64,000 bases of DNA from Leuctra nigra (GCA_934045905.1 OW203768.1:3810316-3874315), one strand, 5' to 3'. Positions 34,019-45,260 are shown, counted from the stretch's first letter. Notes: a model not told the origin generated them from the letters alone. Numbers and translations: made by a program.

Positions 34019-36246
34019 CCAATCCCCCACTAACTATAAACAGCTCTCCCACACTCAACAGCCCTATTAAAATTAAAATCATGCACCAAAACATTAGAAC
34101 AATTACAAATAAAATAGATCAGCTTGACATCCTTATTGCTGAAGAAACCCCAGACATAATCTGCTTCACAGAACACTTCTTAACAAATGCTGAGATTAAA
34201 GAGGTAACCCTCACAGGCCTCACCTGCAAGGCCAGCTTCTGTCGAGCGAACTCAAAAGGAGGGGGTGTTGCCATATACTGCACTGAAAATATCAAACTAG
34301 ACGAATATGAAACATCACTTAAGGACCTCGTAACCGAAAAACATTTGGAATGCGCTGCATGTACATTTACATTTAAACGCGAGAAATACATATTGGCAAC
34401 AATTTACCGAGCTCCCTCAGGAAATTTACAACTATTCTTCAGTAGCTTTACCGAAATATTAAATAAACTCTGCCAAAAAAAAGACAAATTGATTATTGTA
34501 GGAGACTTCAATATAGATTTCCTTGTACAAAGCAGCTCCACTAAACAAATGATAAACATTCTGAACTCGTATAACCTCAAACTTACAATAGACTCCCCTA
34601 CACGTATAGCAACCTCAACAAACTACACATCCAAAACGTGTATAGATAATATAATTACAAACCTGGACAATAATATGTTTAAATCTTGTGTAATCACCAC
34701 TGCCATATCAGACCATGAAGCACAATCTATTACTTTACAATCACCCCACACAACTGCACAAAAAGCGCAAAACAAAAAGCAGGCACTATACACAGAATCA
34801 AGGAAATTTAACGACGCCAACATACAAATGTTTAATGAAACACTAATGAAACAAAATTGGGAATGCTTACAAGACAACACAACTATAACTAGTAAATACG
34901 ACACCTTCAGTGACAAAGTAATCTCAGCCTTTAATTAATCATTCCCACTTCGGAGGTACAAAATCAGAGACAATGCAAACAGAAAACATAACTCATGGAT
35001 AACAAAAGATATACTACAAGTAAGAAAGGATATGAAGAAGGTTGCACTTCGAATGAAGCGCACTCCATCCACATCCATCCAAAAGGAATTAAAAACAATT
35101 AAAGTAAAATACAAAAAACTCATCAGAAAAACAAAAATAAGCCATATTAAAAATAAAATCAGAACATCAGATAATCTTAGCAAAACAACTTGGAAAATAA
35201 TAAATCAAGAAAGAACAGCAAAAAATCAAAATAGTAAAAGGCAAAAAACCATATCTTTAGAGGAAACAGGAGGGAAAGAACACAACAACCCCCTGGACAT
35301 AGCAAATATACTCAACAATCACTTCACTACAATTGCCCCTAATCTAATTAGAATGGAACAAAAGAAAACATGCGAAATCTTTACACCTCTCCCTGAAACG
35401 TTGTCTATTATGGAATTAAAACCAGTCACGATAAGAGAAGTGAAAAATATCATTTGGAAAATAAAACCCAAAAGATCATCTGGCCCAGATGGCATACCCC
35501 CATTTATTTTAAGAAAATGCGCATCATCGCTATCTTTCCCCCTTACATATCTAATTAATTGTTCATTCGCAGAGGGCACCTTCCCTCACGGAGCCAAAGA
35601 GGCAAAAATAATACCAATATATAAGAAGAAAGGTGACCCAAAAAACAAAGAGAATTACAGACCCATTTCTCTACTTAACGCTTTCTCTAAAATATTCGAA
35701 ACAGCAATGCTAAATAAAATTTCAATGTATCTAGAATCCAACTTCCTCTTTGCAAATGAACAACATGGCTTCCGGAAAGGCCGCTCGACAGAAACTGCCA
35801 TATGCACCCTAGTAGACCACATTATAACCGAACTAGACCAACACAAGAAAGTAACTGCAATATTTATGGATTTAGCAAAGGCCTTCGATTGCCTAGACTT
35901 CACAATATTAATCAGTAAATTATATTCTTATGGCATTAAAGGGGCTGCACTACAGTGGATACACTCGTACCTCACTGATCGAGAGCAATATGTAGAAATA
36001 AACAGTATTAGATCAAGTGTCACAAAAACCTCAATGGGAGCACCACAAGGCTCAGTCCTTGGGCCGCTACTATTCAACATCCTAATCAACGATATAGCTC
36101 AAGTCAAGTCCTCAGACCAAACAAAAATAATAAAATATGCTGATGATACAACAATATGTACTTCCCATTCCCTACTTAGCCAACTTGAAATCAACGCCTT
36201 TATAGAATCAAATATTATTGTACAGTGGCTGAAGACTAATAACCTA
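34015..36246 (+). pseudogene. LINE ORF2 5' part: endonuclease and RT core, one stop
   Basis: The endonuclease carries MHQNIR, FTEHFL, VGDFNID and SDHEAQ. The RT carries NYRPISLL, FMDLAKAFD, GAPQGSVLGPLLF and YADD, so the catalytic aspartates are present. A TAA at 34936-34938, between the endonuclease and RT, interrupts the frame; the nested LINE has Gln at the equivalent site (SFDQCYP), so CAA-to-TAA is likely. The frame continues from 34939 to 36246, where the nested LINE begins. The remainder lies at 42121-42920. RNase H is absent. Confidence 0.85.
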
Positions 36247-36430
36247 GTCCGGAGGACATATAAGATGGCCGCCGTAGTAGGTTCTTTGTATGTAGTGATC
36301 CCAGATTAATTACCAGAAAAGCCAGTTTGATGTAAGTTTAGGCCTTATCGTGTGTTTTATTTTGTTAACAATTATAACGTCGAGTGCTATATTAAATAAT
36401 TTCGTCCGTCTAGTGCCTAGTGTGTGAGAA

Positions 36431-38743
36431 ATGGCTGCTAAATATGTACCGCATGGTTGGGCCCCTCTCAACAAAGGCCTGCAGCATATTCTCCAAATCA
36501 ACTCATCTGATCAACAAGGAGCAATAAATGCACTGCTTGTACAAGAGGTAAATGATCTGAGACATTTATTAAACCAACTATGTTCATCAAAGCACTATCA
36601 AATAAAAGAAAAATGCAGTATAAGAAATACAGAACACGTGATCCAAAACAAGCTCAATTACCAAAATCAACACCAGGTGGCACCACAACACAACTCCATG
36701 TGCATTTCGCGTGAAGTCCCACAGATAGCAGCACCACTCTTTCAAAAACAACACCTGGCGGCACAACACGATAACGCAAGCAACTTTTCAAGTAAATTAC
36801 CACAGATTGCAGCAAACACAGGGGCCAGTGCTGCACCACAAGCAACTCCCACTCCACTCCCTACGCCCACTCCAAGACATCGTACTCAAATATTAGCAGA
36901 CAGCCATGGACGAGGGCTCGCCAACATCCTCCAACACCTGTGTGATGACCAGAACCTCAACACCTCAGTTGAATGTCATTTCAAACCAAGTGCGCCAATC
37001 GAAGCAGTAATGACGTCTCTAGACAGTAGCCTGAGCCAGGATGATACACTAATAATAATGGCGGGAACTAATAACATTCCTAAGAAAACACCTGACCATA
37101 TACGAATAGCTCTAAACAAAATCTTGACATCAGAATTACAATCAAAAATAATAGTTGTTAACATTCCCAACCGCCAAGATCCCGAAGGCCAGGATCTCCA
37201 AAAACTAATAGCTACCACAAATAGCAGAATAGCCTCACTTATAGAAGAACATAACAAAAACCAAAAGGGAAAACAAGAAGCCATAGTTATAAATGCAGGA
37301 TCCATGGGTAGGGAAGATTTCACAAGGCATGGCCTACACCTCAGCAAAAGAGGCAAGAATAAACTATGCTACAAAATTCTCAAAGTAATAAAAAATAAAG
37401 AAGCAATCCAGAGTGCACAGAGCTCACTTCACATCGAGACCACGAAGAGCTCACCCGCCATCCAGAGTGCACAGAGCTCACTTCACATCGAGACCGCGAA
37501 GAGCTCACCCGCCATCCAGAGTGCACAGAGCTCACTTCACATCGAGACCGCGAAGAGCTCACCCGCCATCCAGAGTGCGCAGAGCTCACTTCACATCGAG
37601 ACAGCGAAGAGCTCACCCGCCATCCAGAGTGCACAGAGCTCACTTCACACTGAGACCGCGAAGAGCTCACCCGCCATCCAGAGTGCACAGAGCTCACTTC
37701 ACATCGAGACCGCGAAGAGCTCACCCGCCATCCAGAGTGCGCAGAGCTCACTTCACATCGAGACCGCGAAGAGCTCACCCGCCATCCAGAGTGCGCAGAG
37801 CTCACTTCACACTGAGACCGCGAAGAGCTCACCCGCCATCCAGAGTGCACAGAGCTCACTTCACATCGAGACCGCGAAGAGCTCACCCGCCATCCAGAGT
37901 GCACAGAGCTCACTTCACATCGAGACCGCGAAGAGCTCACCCGCCATCCAGAGTGCGCAGAGCTCACTTCACATCGAGACCGCGAAGAGCTCACCCGCCA
38001 TCCAGAGTGCGCAGAGCTCACTTCACATCGAGACAGCGAAGAGCTCACCCGCCATCCAGAGTGCACAGAGCTCACTTCACACTGAGACCGCGAAGAGCTC
38101 ACCCGCCATCCAAAGTGCACAGAGCTCACTTCACATCGAGACCGCGAAGAGCTCACCCGCCATCCAGAGTGCGCAGAGCTCACTTCACATCGAGACCGCG
38201 AAGAGCTCACCCGCCATCCAGAGTGCGCAGAGCTCACTTCACACTGAGACCGCGAAGAGCTCACCCGCCATCCAGAGTGCACAGAGCTCACTTCACATCG
38301 AGACCGCGAAGAGCTCACCCGCCATCCAGAGTGCACAGAGCTCACTTCACATCGAGACCGCGAAGAGCTCACCCGCCATCCAGAGTACACAGAGCTCATT
38401 TAACACCGAGACCGCGAAGAGCGCAAGAAACGCACTAAGCTCTAATGGATTTTTAAAAAGAAGTTCGGGGTTACAGAAGGTAATTGGACTACCATCACCA
38501 CCCACAGGAAAGATGACATCATCAACAAAGAAAATATCGGTGACAAAGATGGGAGCATCGCCACCACTGTCTCTGCCTGTGAAGGAAAAGAAAAATGGGT
38601 CACCACAACCGACTGGAGCGGCAAACGAGTCATTGCAAACAACACGAGTAGCGACGAAGGAAACAGGAGCGATTAAAAAGACCATATGTCCAACAACCCG
38701 CCCTCAGCGCATATCCAAACCCAAAATATTGAAATCGTACTGA
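36431..38743 (+). CDS. LINE ORF1: SGNH esterase domain and 54-bp repeat array
   Basis: 770 residues. After an N-terminal Gln/His-rich region, residues about 155-315 form an SGNH-hydrolase-like domain with ILADSHG (block I), AGTNN (block III) and DFTRHGLHLS (block V, with the His). Esterase domains of this type are known in ORF1 of CR1 and L2 LINEs and are thought to aid lipid or membrane interaction or RNP formation. Residues 325-666 are nineteen 18-residue repeats built on AIQSAQSSLHIETAKSSP. A basic Ser/Pro/Lys-rich tail follows. The ATG lies just after a 5' UTR of about 180 bp. ORF2 begins 87 bp downstream. Confidence 0.88.
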   Translation: MAAKYVPHGWAPLNKGLQHILQINSSDQQGAINALLVQEVNDLRHLLNQLCSSKHYQIKEKCSIRNTEHVIQNKLNYQNQHQVAPQHNSMCISREVPQIAAPLFQKQHLAAQHDNASNFSSKLPQIAANTGASAAPQATPTPLPTPTPRHRTQILADSHGRGLANILQHLCDDQNLNTSVECHFKPSAPIEAVMTSLDSSLSQDDTLIIMAGTNNIPKKTPDHIRIALNKILTSELQSKIIVVNIPNRQDPEGQDLQKLIATTNSRIASLIEEHNKNQKGKQEAIVINAGSMGREDFTRHGLHLSKRGKNKLCYKILKVIKNKEAIQSAQSSLHIETTKSSPAIQSAQSSLHIETAKSSPAIQSAQSSLHIETAKSSPAIQSAQSSLHIETAKSSPAIQSAQSSLHTETAKSSPAIQSAQSSLHIETAKSSPAIQSAQSSLHIETAKSSPAIQSAQSSLHTETAKSSPAIQSAQSSLHIETAKSSPAIQSAQSSLHIETAKSSPAIQSAQSSLHIETAKSSPAIQSAQSSLHIETAKSSPAIQSAQSSLHTETAKSSPAIQSAQSSLHIETAKSSPAIQSAQSSLHIETAKSSPAIQSAQSSLHTETAKSSPAIQSAQSSLHIETAKSSPAIQSAQSSLHIETAKSSPAIQSTQSSFNTETAKSARNALSSNGFLKRSSGLQKVIGLPSPPTGKMTSSTKKISVTKMGASPPLSLPVKEKKNGSPQPTGAANESLQTTRVATKETGAIKKTICPTTRPQRISKPKILKSY
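37403..38428 (+). repeat. 54-bp minisatellite in LINE ORF1, 19 units
   Basis: Nineteen in-frame 54-bp units. Variant bases (GCA/GCG, ATC/ACT, ACAGCG/ACCGCG) show that units 4-10 and 12-18 follow the same order, giving a second periodicity of eight units (432 bp). Since 54 is divisible by three, other frames and the opposite strand also stay open across the array. Confidence 0.95.
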
Positions 38744-38830
38744 CATGAGGAAAATGTAGATCGCATCAACAAAAAATCAAATATCAAAAGATCAATCCTT
38801 TCAATTTCTAAACAAGTCCATATAAATATA

Positions 38831-41749
38831 ATGCATCAAAATATCCAAGCAATAAAAACCTCTAAAACGGGACTAGAGACTTTTCTAGATAAAAAAGACG
38901 ACCAAGGCAATCAAATAGATATAATATGTTTAACAGAACACTGGTTGAACAGCGATAATTTAGAGTCAACAAACATTTGTAACTATAACCTTAAAAGTAA
39001 TTTCAGTAGAGTAACACATAAACATGGGGGGTCAGCTATATTTGTAAATAATAAATTAACACAAGACGTAAAAGCTAGAAATGATATAAATAATCTAAGT
39101 AAAGAAATAGACATTGAACTAGCAGCTATAGAATTAAACTATGCGAACAACACACGGAACTTAGTAGTGATCTCCACTTATAGATCGCCATTAGGAGATT
39201 TAAATCATTTTATGGCCACTTTGGAACACATTCTAGAAAAAATTACTTCAGAAAATAAAGATGTTGTCCTAACTGGCGACTTTAATATAAATACTTCTAC
39301 AAAATCAAGGGAGAGTGAAAATCTAATAAACTTAATTGCTGCATATAATTTAAAATTAACAATACAAGGGCCAACTAGGATCGATTCTAGATTCAATACG
39401 GCCAAGACAATAGACAACATAGCGACCAATCTACCCAGCTATATGTTCTCTACTGAGGTTACAGAAAACAATCTCTCAGACCACACGGCTCAAATTATTT
39501 CAATAAAACTAAAATCAAAATTTAATCCTCCAAGCAAAACAATTAACATTCGAAAATTGAATAAAGAAAATACGGATAATTTTAAAGACATGCTTAAACA
39601 CACATCCTGGGAGGAAATGTATAAACTCGATGATCCAAATGAAAAATACAACATGTTCTCATCAATCCTTTGTGAAAGTTTTGATCAATGTTATCCAGTA
39701 AAAAGTGTGAAAATAAACCATAAATTTATAAAGCAAGAATGGATTTCACCAGGAATTAAAAATTCGGCAAAGAACCTAAAATTTCTTTATCAGCTACAGC
39801 TTCACTACAAAACTGAAAAATTAATAACAAAATACAAACTCTATAAAAAAATTTACAAAAAAACTATAAAAGCAGCAAAACGACTGATAATAAACAAAAA
39901 AATAAAGGAGAAATCAGGTATTGATAGAACAAAAACCATATGGGAGATAGTGAAAAGGCACACTAATAAGTCAAAGATTCAACAAAACAAAAACATTGTC
40001 ATAAATCATGAAAACCAAACTATCAAAGATCCCATAAAAATTGCTAATATTCTAAATAAAGACTTCGCTAACATAGCCCAAAACCTTGATGTAAATTCTT
40101 CAGAAAATGCGTTTAATAGGCATTTAACTAAAGCAAAGCGACCCGTAAATTCATTTTTCATGGACAGTACATGCGATACAGAAATAATTCAAATTACATC
40201 AAAGCTAAAAAACAAAAGGTCAGCTGGAGTAGACAACCTCCCAACTTGTATATTAAAGAAAATTGTTACGAATATCTCTCTACCGCTAGCACATATTTTT
40301 AACGACTGTATTGATAAGGGAACCTTTCCAAAAAAACTAAAAATAGGTAAAATCACACCGTTGTTTAAGAAAGGGGATAGAAATAAGTCGGAAAACTATC
40401 GACCGATATCAATTCTACCCAGTATATCAAAAATTTTTGAAAAATTAATTCACACTAGAATAATAACATACCTTGAGAGGGAAAAACTTCTTACAGAAAG
40501 CCAGAGCGGATTTCGGAAAAATAAATCGACGACTAACACAATAGATAACTTCATTCAAAACACTATAAAGGGATTAGAGGATGGTGAACAAACCATTGGA
40601 GTTTTTTGCGACCTGGCAAAGGCCTTTGACAGTATTAACCATAAAATACTATTAAGTAAACTGGAATATTACGGAGTCAGAGGACCTGCCCTAGATCTAC
40701 TCAAATCATATATGCAAGATAGGGTGCAACAAGTTGAAATTACACATATGAATGAAAAGAGAGAGGAAATAAAACATTTATCAAAACCAGAACCTATAAT
40801 AAATGGTGTTCCACAAGGTTCAATCCTAGGTCCACTTTTATTTATAATTTACATTAATGACCTCCCCGACACAATTGTAGCTTCAGAAATCTACGCAGAT
40901 GACACAAATATTACAATTACAGGCAAAACCAAGCTAAATCTTGAAGAAAATGCAAAATGTACTCTGTCAAATGCAACAAAATGGTTTTATGATAATCATC
41001 TGCTAATTCAAGAAACAAAAACAAATTATATGCATTTCAAATTAAAAAATGTAATAAATGAAACACCATTAGAAATTGTTATGTCAAATAAAAACGAAAC
41101 TAGTTATCTAAGGGGAGTTGAGCAAACTAAATTTTTAGGAATCATTATCGATAAAAATCTAAACTGGAAAAGTCACTGCCAAAACTTGTTAAGTAAACTC
41201 AACTCGGCATATTTCTCTTTAAAAACCATCGTAAATTTAACAAACACTAAAACGGCGAAATTAGTATATTATGCAAATATCGAATCACATATACGGTATG
41301 GGATTCAGTTCTGGGGCAACTCAACTGATGCATCCAAAATATTTATACTTCAAAGAAAAGCAATTCGGGCTCTATTTGGACTCAAATACAAAAATAACAC
41401 TTACATCAAGCCAGATTGCAAACAACATTTTGTAAAACATAAAATTTTAACGATGCCTTGCTTATACATTCTAGAGTCGATACTTGCAATTAGGTCCCAA
41501 GAAGAATTAATACAAAACAACAGTGATATTCATAAATACAACACCCGACAGAAAAATAACTTTCATGTAGATAGGCACAGGTCAACATGTACTCAAAAAA
41601 ACTCTCTATTTTTCAAAACAAAAATGTATAATGCCCTGCCTAAAAATTTAAGAGATATACAAAAATACTCGCTGTTCAAAAAGCAAGTGAAAGAACTGTT
41701 AGTAAGTAAGGTATATTATTCGGTAGATGAGTTCCTGCTAGACAAATAA
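38831..41749 (+). CDS. LINE ORF2: AP endonuclease and reverse transcriptase
   Basis: 972 residues, uninterrupted. The endonuclease (about 1-225) has MHQNIQ, LTEHWL, TGDFNIN (148-154), TIDNI and LSDHTAQ. RT (about 480-760): NYRPISILP, CDLAKAFDS, GVPQGSILGPLLF and YADD (688-691). The C-terminal region has CLYILES and a KVYYSVDEFL end that matches the end of element 2 (AYYSVQEYL). No RNase H domain is present, consistent with CR1/L2 rather than I. The start ATG begins directly with the endonuclease motif. Together with ORF1 this copy looks coding-competent. Confidence 0.93.
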   Translation: MHQNIQAIKTSKTGLETFLDKKDDQGNQIDIICLTEHWLNSDNLESTNICNYNLKSNFSRVTHKHGGSAIFVNNKLTQDVKARNDINNLSKEIDIELAAIELNYANNTRNLVVISTYRSPLGDLNHFMATLEHILEKITSENKDVVLTGDFNINTSTKSRESENLINLIAAYNLKLTIQGPTRIDSRFNTAKTIDNIATNLPSYMFSTEVTENNLSDHTAQIISIKLKSKFNPPSKTINIRKLNKENTDNFKDMLKHTSWEEMYKLDDPNEKYNMFSSILCESFDQCYPVKSVKINHKFIKQEWISPGIKNSAKNLKFLYQLQLHYKTEKLITKYKLYKKIYKKTIKAAKRLIINKKIKEKSGIDRTKTIWEIVKRHTNKSKIQQNKNIVINHENQTIKDPIKIANILNKDFANIAQNLDVNSSENAFNRHLTKAKRPVNSFFMDSTCDTEIIQITSKLKNKRSAGVDNLPTCILKKIVTNISLPLAHIFNDCIDKGTFPKKLKIGKITPLFKKGDRNKSENYRPISILPSISKIFEKLIHTRIITYLEREKLLTESQSGFRKNKSTTNTIDNFIQNTIKGLEDGEQTIGVFCDLAKAFDSINHKILLSKLEYYGVRGPALDLLKSYMQDRVQQVEITHMNEKREEIKHLSKPEPIINGVPQGSILGPLLFIIYINDLPDTIVASEIYADDTNITITGKTKLNLEENAKCTLSNATKWFYDNHLLIQETKTNYMHFKLKNVINETPLEIVMSNKNETSYLRGVEQTKFLGIIIDKNLNWKSHCQNLLSKLNSAYFSLKTIVNLTNTKTAKLVYYANIESHIRYGIQFWGNSTDASKIFILQRKAIRALFGLKYKNNTYIKPDCKQHFVKHKILTMPCLYILESILAIRSQEELIQNNSDIHKYNTRQKNNFHVDRHRSTCTQKNSLFFKTKMYNALPKNLRDIQKYSLFKKQVKELLVSKVYYSVDEFLLDK

Positions 41750-42120
41750 AAATAAACATATGTTTAATAATAACAACAATAATATTATTGTCATTATATT
41801 ATTATTATTATTAAAATTATTAATTATTAATATTATTGTGTACCTGTCTAATTTCATTTTTTGACATTGAATCTCGTGAATGTGTAATAAATAATACTAT
41901 GTAACTAGATTTAAAATATAACTGTAGCATGTAGATGTTAATTTATTTTATTTTTTTAATTGCAATGCTATTAAATATGTACTAGGTTACTAGATTTAGT
42001 TCGATGTAACCTTTCCACATACTCCACTGAATGGTGTCGACCATAGGAGTCCTTTCAAATGTATGTACCTCTTTAAAATGTACTCATTGAATATGGAAAT
42101 AAAACTGAACTGAACTGAAC

Positions 42121-42920
42121 TGAACGAAACAAAAACAAAACACTTAGTATTCCAATCCTCAAAAATGGAACCTGAACAAATCAAATTTAGAATGGGACAG
42201 AACGAAACCGAAATCACTCAGGAATACCACACAACTTTCTTGGGAATCACAGTAGACAGTCACCTAAAATGGAATGAACACATTAACACCCTATGCAACA
42301 AAATTAGCTCTAATCTGTATGTCTTAAGGAAACTCAAATTATACAATGATAAAGAACTCTTGACAATTGTTTATCATAGCCTAATTGAATCCCATTTAGG
42401 ATACGCGATTCAAGTATGGGGAAACTCATCCAGGAAAAATATACAGCGTGTGTTTACCCTTCAAAAAAAGGCAATTAGAATAATTATGAATATTAACAAA
42501 CTACAGTCATGTAAAACACATGCATTTCCACAACCCTGTGAGGAGTCATGTAAGACGACCGACTTTACACTACCCTCATGCAAAGAACATTTCAAAAATC
42601 TGAATATCCTGACCCTCCCAAGCCTATACATATATAAAACTATAGTCTATGCAAAAATAACAGCAAATATCACCCAAGAAAATAGCGCCATTCATGACCA
42701 TAATACGCGTAGAAAAAACGATTCTCATAACGTACAACACAACCTGCACCTTTTCAAAAAAGGACCTAGCTATGCTGGAAGTCAACTCTTTAATCACCTC
42801 CCAAACTCCGTAAAATCCCATCTAGGCACTAGCAGTACATTGTTTAAACATCACCTAAAACAACTCTTAAACTCTAAAGCATATTACTCTGTGCAAGAAT
42901 ACCTAGAGGAGTCAATGTAA
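42121..42920 (+). pseudogene. LINE ORF2 3' part of element 2 (RT thumb and C-terminus)
   Basis: Continuation of the ORF2 broken at 36246. It opens with NETKTKHLVFQ, then TTFLGITVDSHLKWN, YGIQVWG-like YAIQVWG, and ends in YYSVQEYLEESM, mirroring the end of the nested LINE. It has no start of its own: the first ATG (42165) is internal. No stop occurs within this part. Confidence 0.88.
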
Positions 42921-43756
42921 AGTAGAAGTCAATGTAGGAGTCAATGTCAATGTAACTATCACGACACAATCAAAATGTATATACATACAACGAACTGACT
43001 ATATTTAAGATATTTAAGACTGAATAATCAGCACTAAGTTTAAGTTTAATATAGGTACCAACACGTGATGCTATTTTTATTATTAATATAATATGTACTA
43101 CCTACATAACCATCTCATTATCCAATTTGTGTAGGCACATATCCTATGTAGTATGTATCTTTTTAGCATACTCTATTTAGTATGACACTGTCACTTCTTA
43201 TTACTAATTATTTTGTTACCTATAACTTACCATAATAATTAGTCAAACCATAATAAAAAAATAAAAAAGGTAATGATAATGATACTTTTAACTTATGTAG
43301 TAGTTATGTAGTATGTATCTTTTTAGCATACTTTATTTAGTATGACACTGTCACTCTTTATTACTCATTATCTTGTTACCTGGCTATAATTACCATAATA
43401 ATTAGTCAAACCATAATAAAATAATGATAATGATACTTTTAACTACTTAACCTACCTATTATAAAATTATCAAGTAGGTAGGTAAAAATAATTACTTATA
43501 ATGATACTGATACCTAATGTTAATGTTAAAATTGATAATCTATTCTAAAATTAACAAGTAATAATAATTAATTAATTACTTACTAAACTGATATTGATAA
43601 TGATAATGTTAAAATTACTTATATGTTAATGTTAAAATTACTATTTCAGCAGGCAGGGTGGAAGAACGCAAATCCTTGCGAACCTCGCCTTTTTCTGTGT
43701 ATTAAATCTTATGCCTGTACAGTGTATCTGATATAATGCAAAAATAAAGAAAAATT
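42921..43756 (+). other. 3' UTR of element 2 with an internal duplication
   Basis: Non-coding. A block of about 145 bp (TATGTAGTATGTATCTTTTTAGC onward) occurs at about 43145 and again at about 43303, roughly 159 bp apart, with few differences. Strings of ATGATAATGATAC follow. The region ends with GCAAAAATAAAGAAAAA before the tail. Confidence 0.7.
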
Positions 43757-43802
43757 CTAATTCTAATTCTAATTCTAATTCTAATTCTAATTCTAATTCT
43801 AA
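43757..43802 (+). repeat. TTCTAA microsatellite tail of element 2
   Basis: About 7.5 copies of TTCTAA directly after an AATAAAG. CR1-like LINEs commonly end in such short repeats. It marks the 3' end of the insertion. Confidence 0.85.
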
Positions 43803-43803
43803 C

Positions 43804-44165
43804 AGGTAAAACTCCAGTGGCTGTAGGTTTGAGGACACAATGCCGAGAACGTGTCCTATTCGCAATGTTCTTGACAATATTAATGTAAGAGGCTGAACGA
43901 AGTAGGTCATTATATAGTTAAGTTCACGGATCTTGTTCTCGCGGGAATTCTAAGGGTGTGAAGGTACTAGCTGAACAACCTCGAGTGAGATTCTTTCAGC
44001 AGTCCAAGAGTCAGGCAGAGAGGGAATATTTCGTACCTGTAGAGTGATGTCACCTGGTATACGCGGGCACTTGTAGTTTCAACTTTTGTACAATTCAGAC
44101 ACACTTGTGTTGGAAATATTATTTCATTTTTATTACTTTTGGAAGATACCCAGGTATGTTTTTTT

Positions 44166-44199
<34 letters not shown>

Positions 44200-44278
44200 T
44201 ATAGTTGGTTTTGTTTTAATAATACCTAATGATAATGAATGGTCGTGACACTTTAGGGCATGTGTATGGTTATTATAG
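43804..44278 (+). other. upstream exon and intron region of small acidic gene copy 1
   Basis: Contains a donor at 44154 (CAG|GTATGT) and an acceptor TTATTATAG ending at 44278, a 125-bp intron that includes a TA dinucleotide run (44169-44196). Sequence 5' of the donor has no initiator in phase with the downstream ORF, so it is probably 5' UTR. Similar donor-intron-acceptor spacing is seen for the copies at 49082-56913 and 61862-61961. Confidence 0.4.
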
Positions 44279-44706
44279 GAATTATGGAAGACCATTATAC
44301 AAGGATCATCAGGGAGCACAGTTACTCCAAGAGGGAAGAAGTCTTGGTCACAAACAAAGAAGGTGTCCCATTATTGTGGAATGTTTTTGCACCTCATGTA
44401 CATGGGGTGGAAGAGGATTCGGAGCCAGTGTTGGTGGAGGCAAGTGTCGATGGACTACTCTTCCACCTTTCTTCCACTTTGTTTTGTTGAACAGGAAATA
44501 CCATCCATATCGGCAGAAGACGTGGAGAAAATCCTCAACGAGGTGGAAAAAGAAACCCCTACATGAGCGAACTTTTCGCCAACAGAATGGGATATGTTCT
44601 TGGGGGAGCTGGGGGGGGGGGGGGGGGGGGGGGGGGTCGCTCCTATCACCGAGCCAAATCGAACAAATTCTCGAGGATATAAACGACATTGAGTTCAATT
44701 TTTAGA
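44279..44706 (+). pseudogene. small acidic gene, copy 1 (damaged)
   Basis: Unrecognised family. After the acceptor the exon begins with a short leader and ATG at 44284, encoding MEDHYTRIIREHSY, then GVEEDSEPVLVEASVDG. The frame then shifts by one near 44460-44490 and continues with EIPSISAEDVEKILNEV, a TGA at 44564-44566, SPTEWDMFLGEL, a 26-base G run, and finally SPSQIEQILEDINDIEFNF with a stop. The three short motifs share S-x-x-(D/E/I)-...-(I/F)L-x-(E/D), which suggests an internal repeat. The second copy starts MEDH and has SEEEVEDILREI. No known domain, signal peptide or membrane segment is evident. It may be a degenerating host gene. Confidence 0.4.
44611..44636. repeat. poly-G tract, 26 bases
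   Basis: Interrupts the last part of small acidic gene copy 1 and shifts its frame. Length may be inaccurate in the assembly. Confidence 0.9.
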
Positions 44707-44964
44707 TCATATGACTCATTCAATGATTTCCATGAAATTAGATTTTTCAATATTCAGCATTTAACATGTAACTTGATTTATTAATATCCAGTATTTTTCA
44801 TGCAACTTGATTTATCAATATACAGTATTTTCAATGTTGTTTGATTATTCCATATTTCATTAAACAATTTCAACGTAGTTTTTCAAGTTTTTCGTTCCCT
44901 CTGCGTTACTTATGCCATATTGAAGGATAAAAAATTACGAAGATAATGTACTGGGTAATGATAA

Positions 44965-45260
44965 TTAAAAACTCGAAACAACTCTAGGAACTACACCAGT
45001 ACTGCGTTAAAATAATTAAAATAAACTGCACAATATTTCGCGAGTGCTTCGACTCGCTTCGTCCGGTGCCTACTGAATAATGATGAGCTCACTCTTACGC
45101 CCCTACTAGTCAACTCAACCGTCAAAACAACATCCCCAGCACGACACAACTAGCACTATCTGTGGGTTTAGTCAACAATTAAATACAAACGCCCTCTATC
45201 AAGCAACCCACAAACCAAGCCAGTCAATGCCCCTATGCATTCTGCTGGATGCATTTGACC
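44965..45260. repeat. left inverted repeat of the Penelope-like element
   Basis: Reverse complement of 47190-47451 plus 48300-48329. It contains the uninterrupted site GAACTACACCAGTACTG that shows where the Helitron entered the other arm. The first residues of the RT ORF (ATG 45249) lie in the inner end of this repeat. Confidence 0.93.

Larger units (their letters stand above)
36247..42120 (+). mobile_element. apparently intact CR1/L2-type LINE (element 3)
   Basis: 5.9-kb element with a 5' UTR of about 180 bp, complete ORF1 (36431-38743), complete ORF2 (38831-41749), a 3' UTR of about 370 bp and a CTGAA repeat tail at 42104-42125. Both ORFs are free of stops and frameshifts. It sits in the RT gene of element 2; the host frame resumes directly after the tail, which also defines the end. 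No clear target duplication is visible, as is common for CR1-type elements. It may have been recently active. Confidence 0.85.
32882..43803 (+). mobile_element. CR1/L2-type LINE (element 2), split by a nested LINE
   Basis: ORF1 with an SGNH-like esterase region, then an endonuclease-RT ORF2 without RNase H, then a 3' UTR and a TTCTAA microsatellite tail. This combination is typical of CR1/L2-type LINEs. The element is interrupted at about 36246, after LKTNNLV, and resumes at about 42121, where the ORF2 frame continues with the RT thumb region. The 5' end is truncated inside ORF1: the first SGNH block is missing. Confidence 0.85.

Noticed and set aside
37380..38438. Long open frames on both strands of the 54-bp array (about 340 residues each)
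   Set aside because: A repeat length divisible by three keeps several frames open; only the frame continuous with the SGNH domain is supported.
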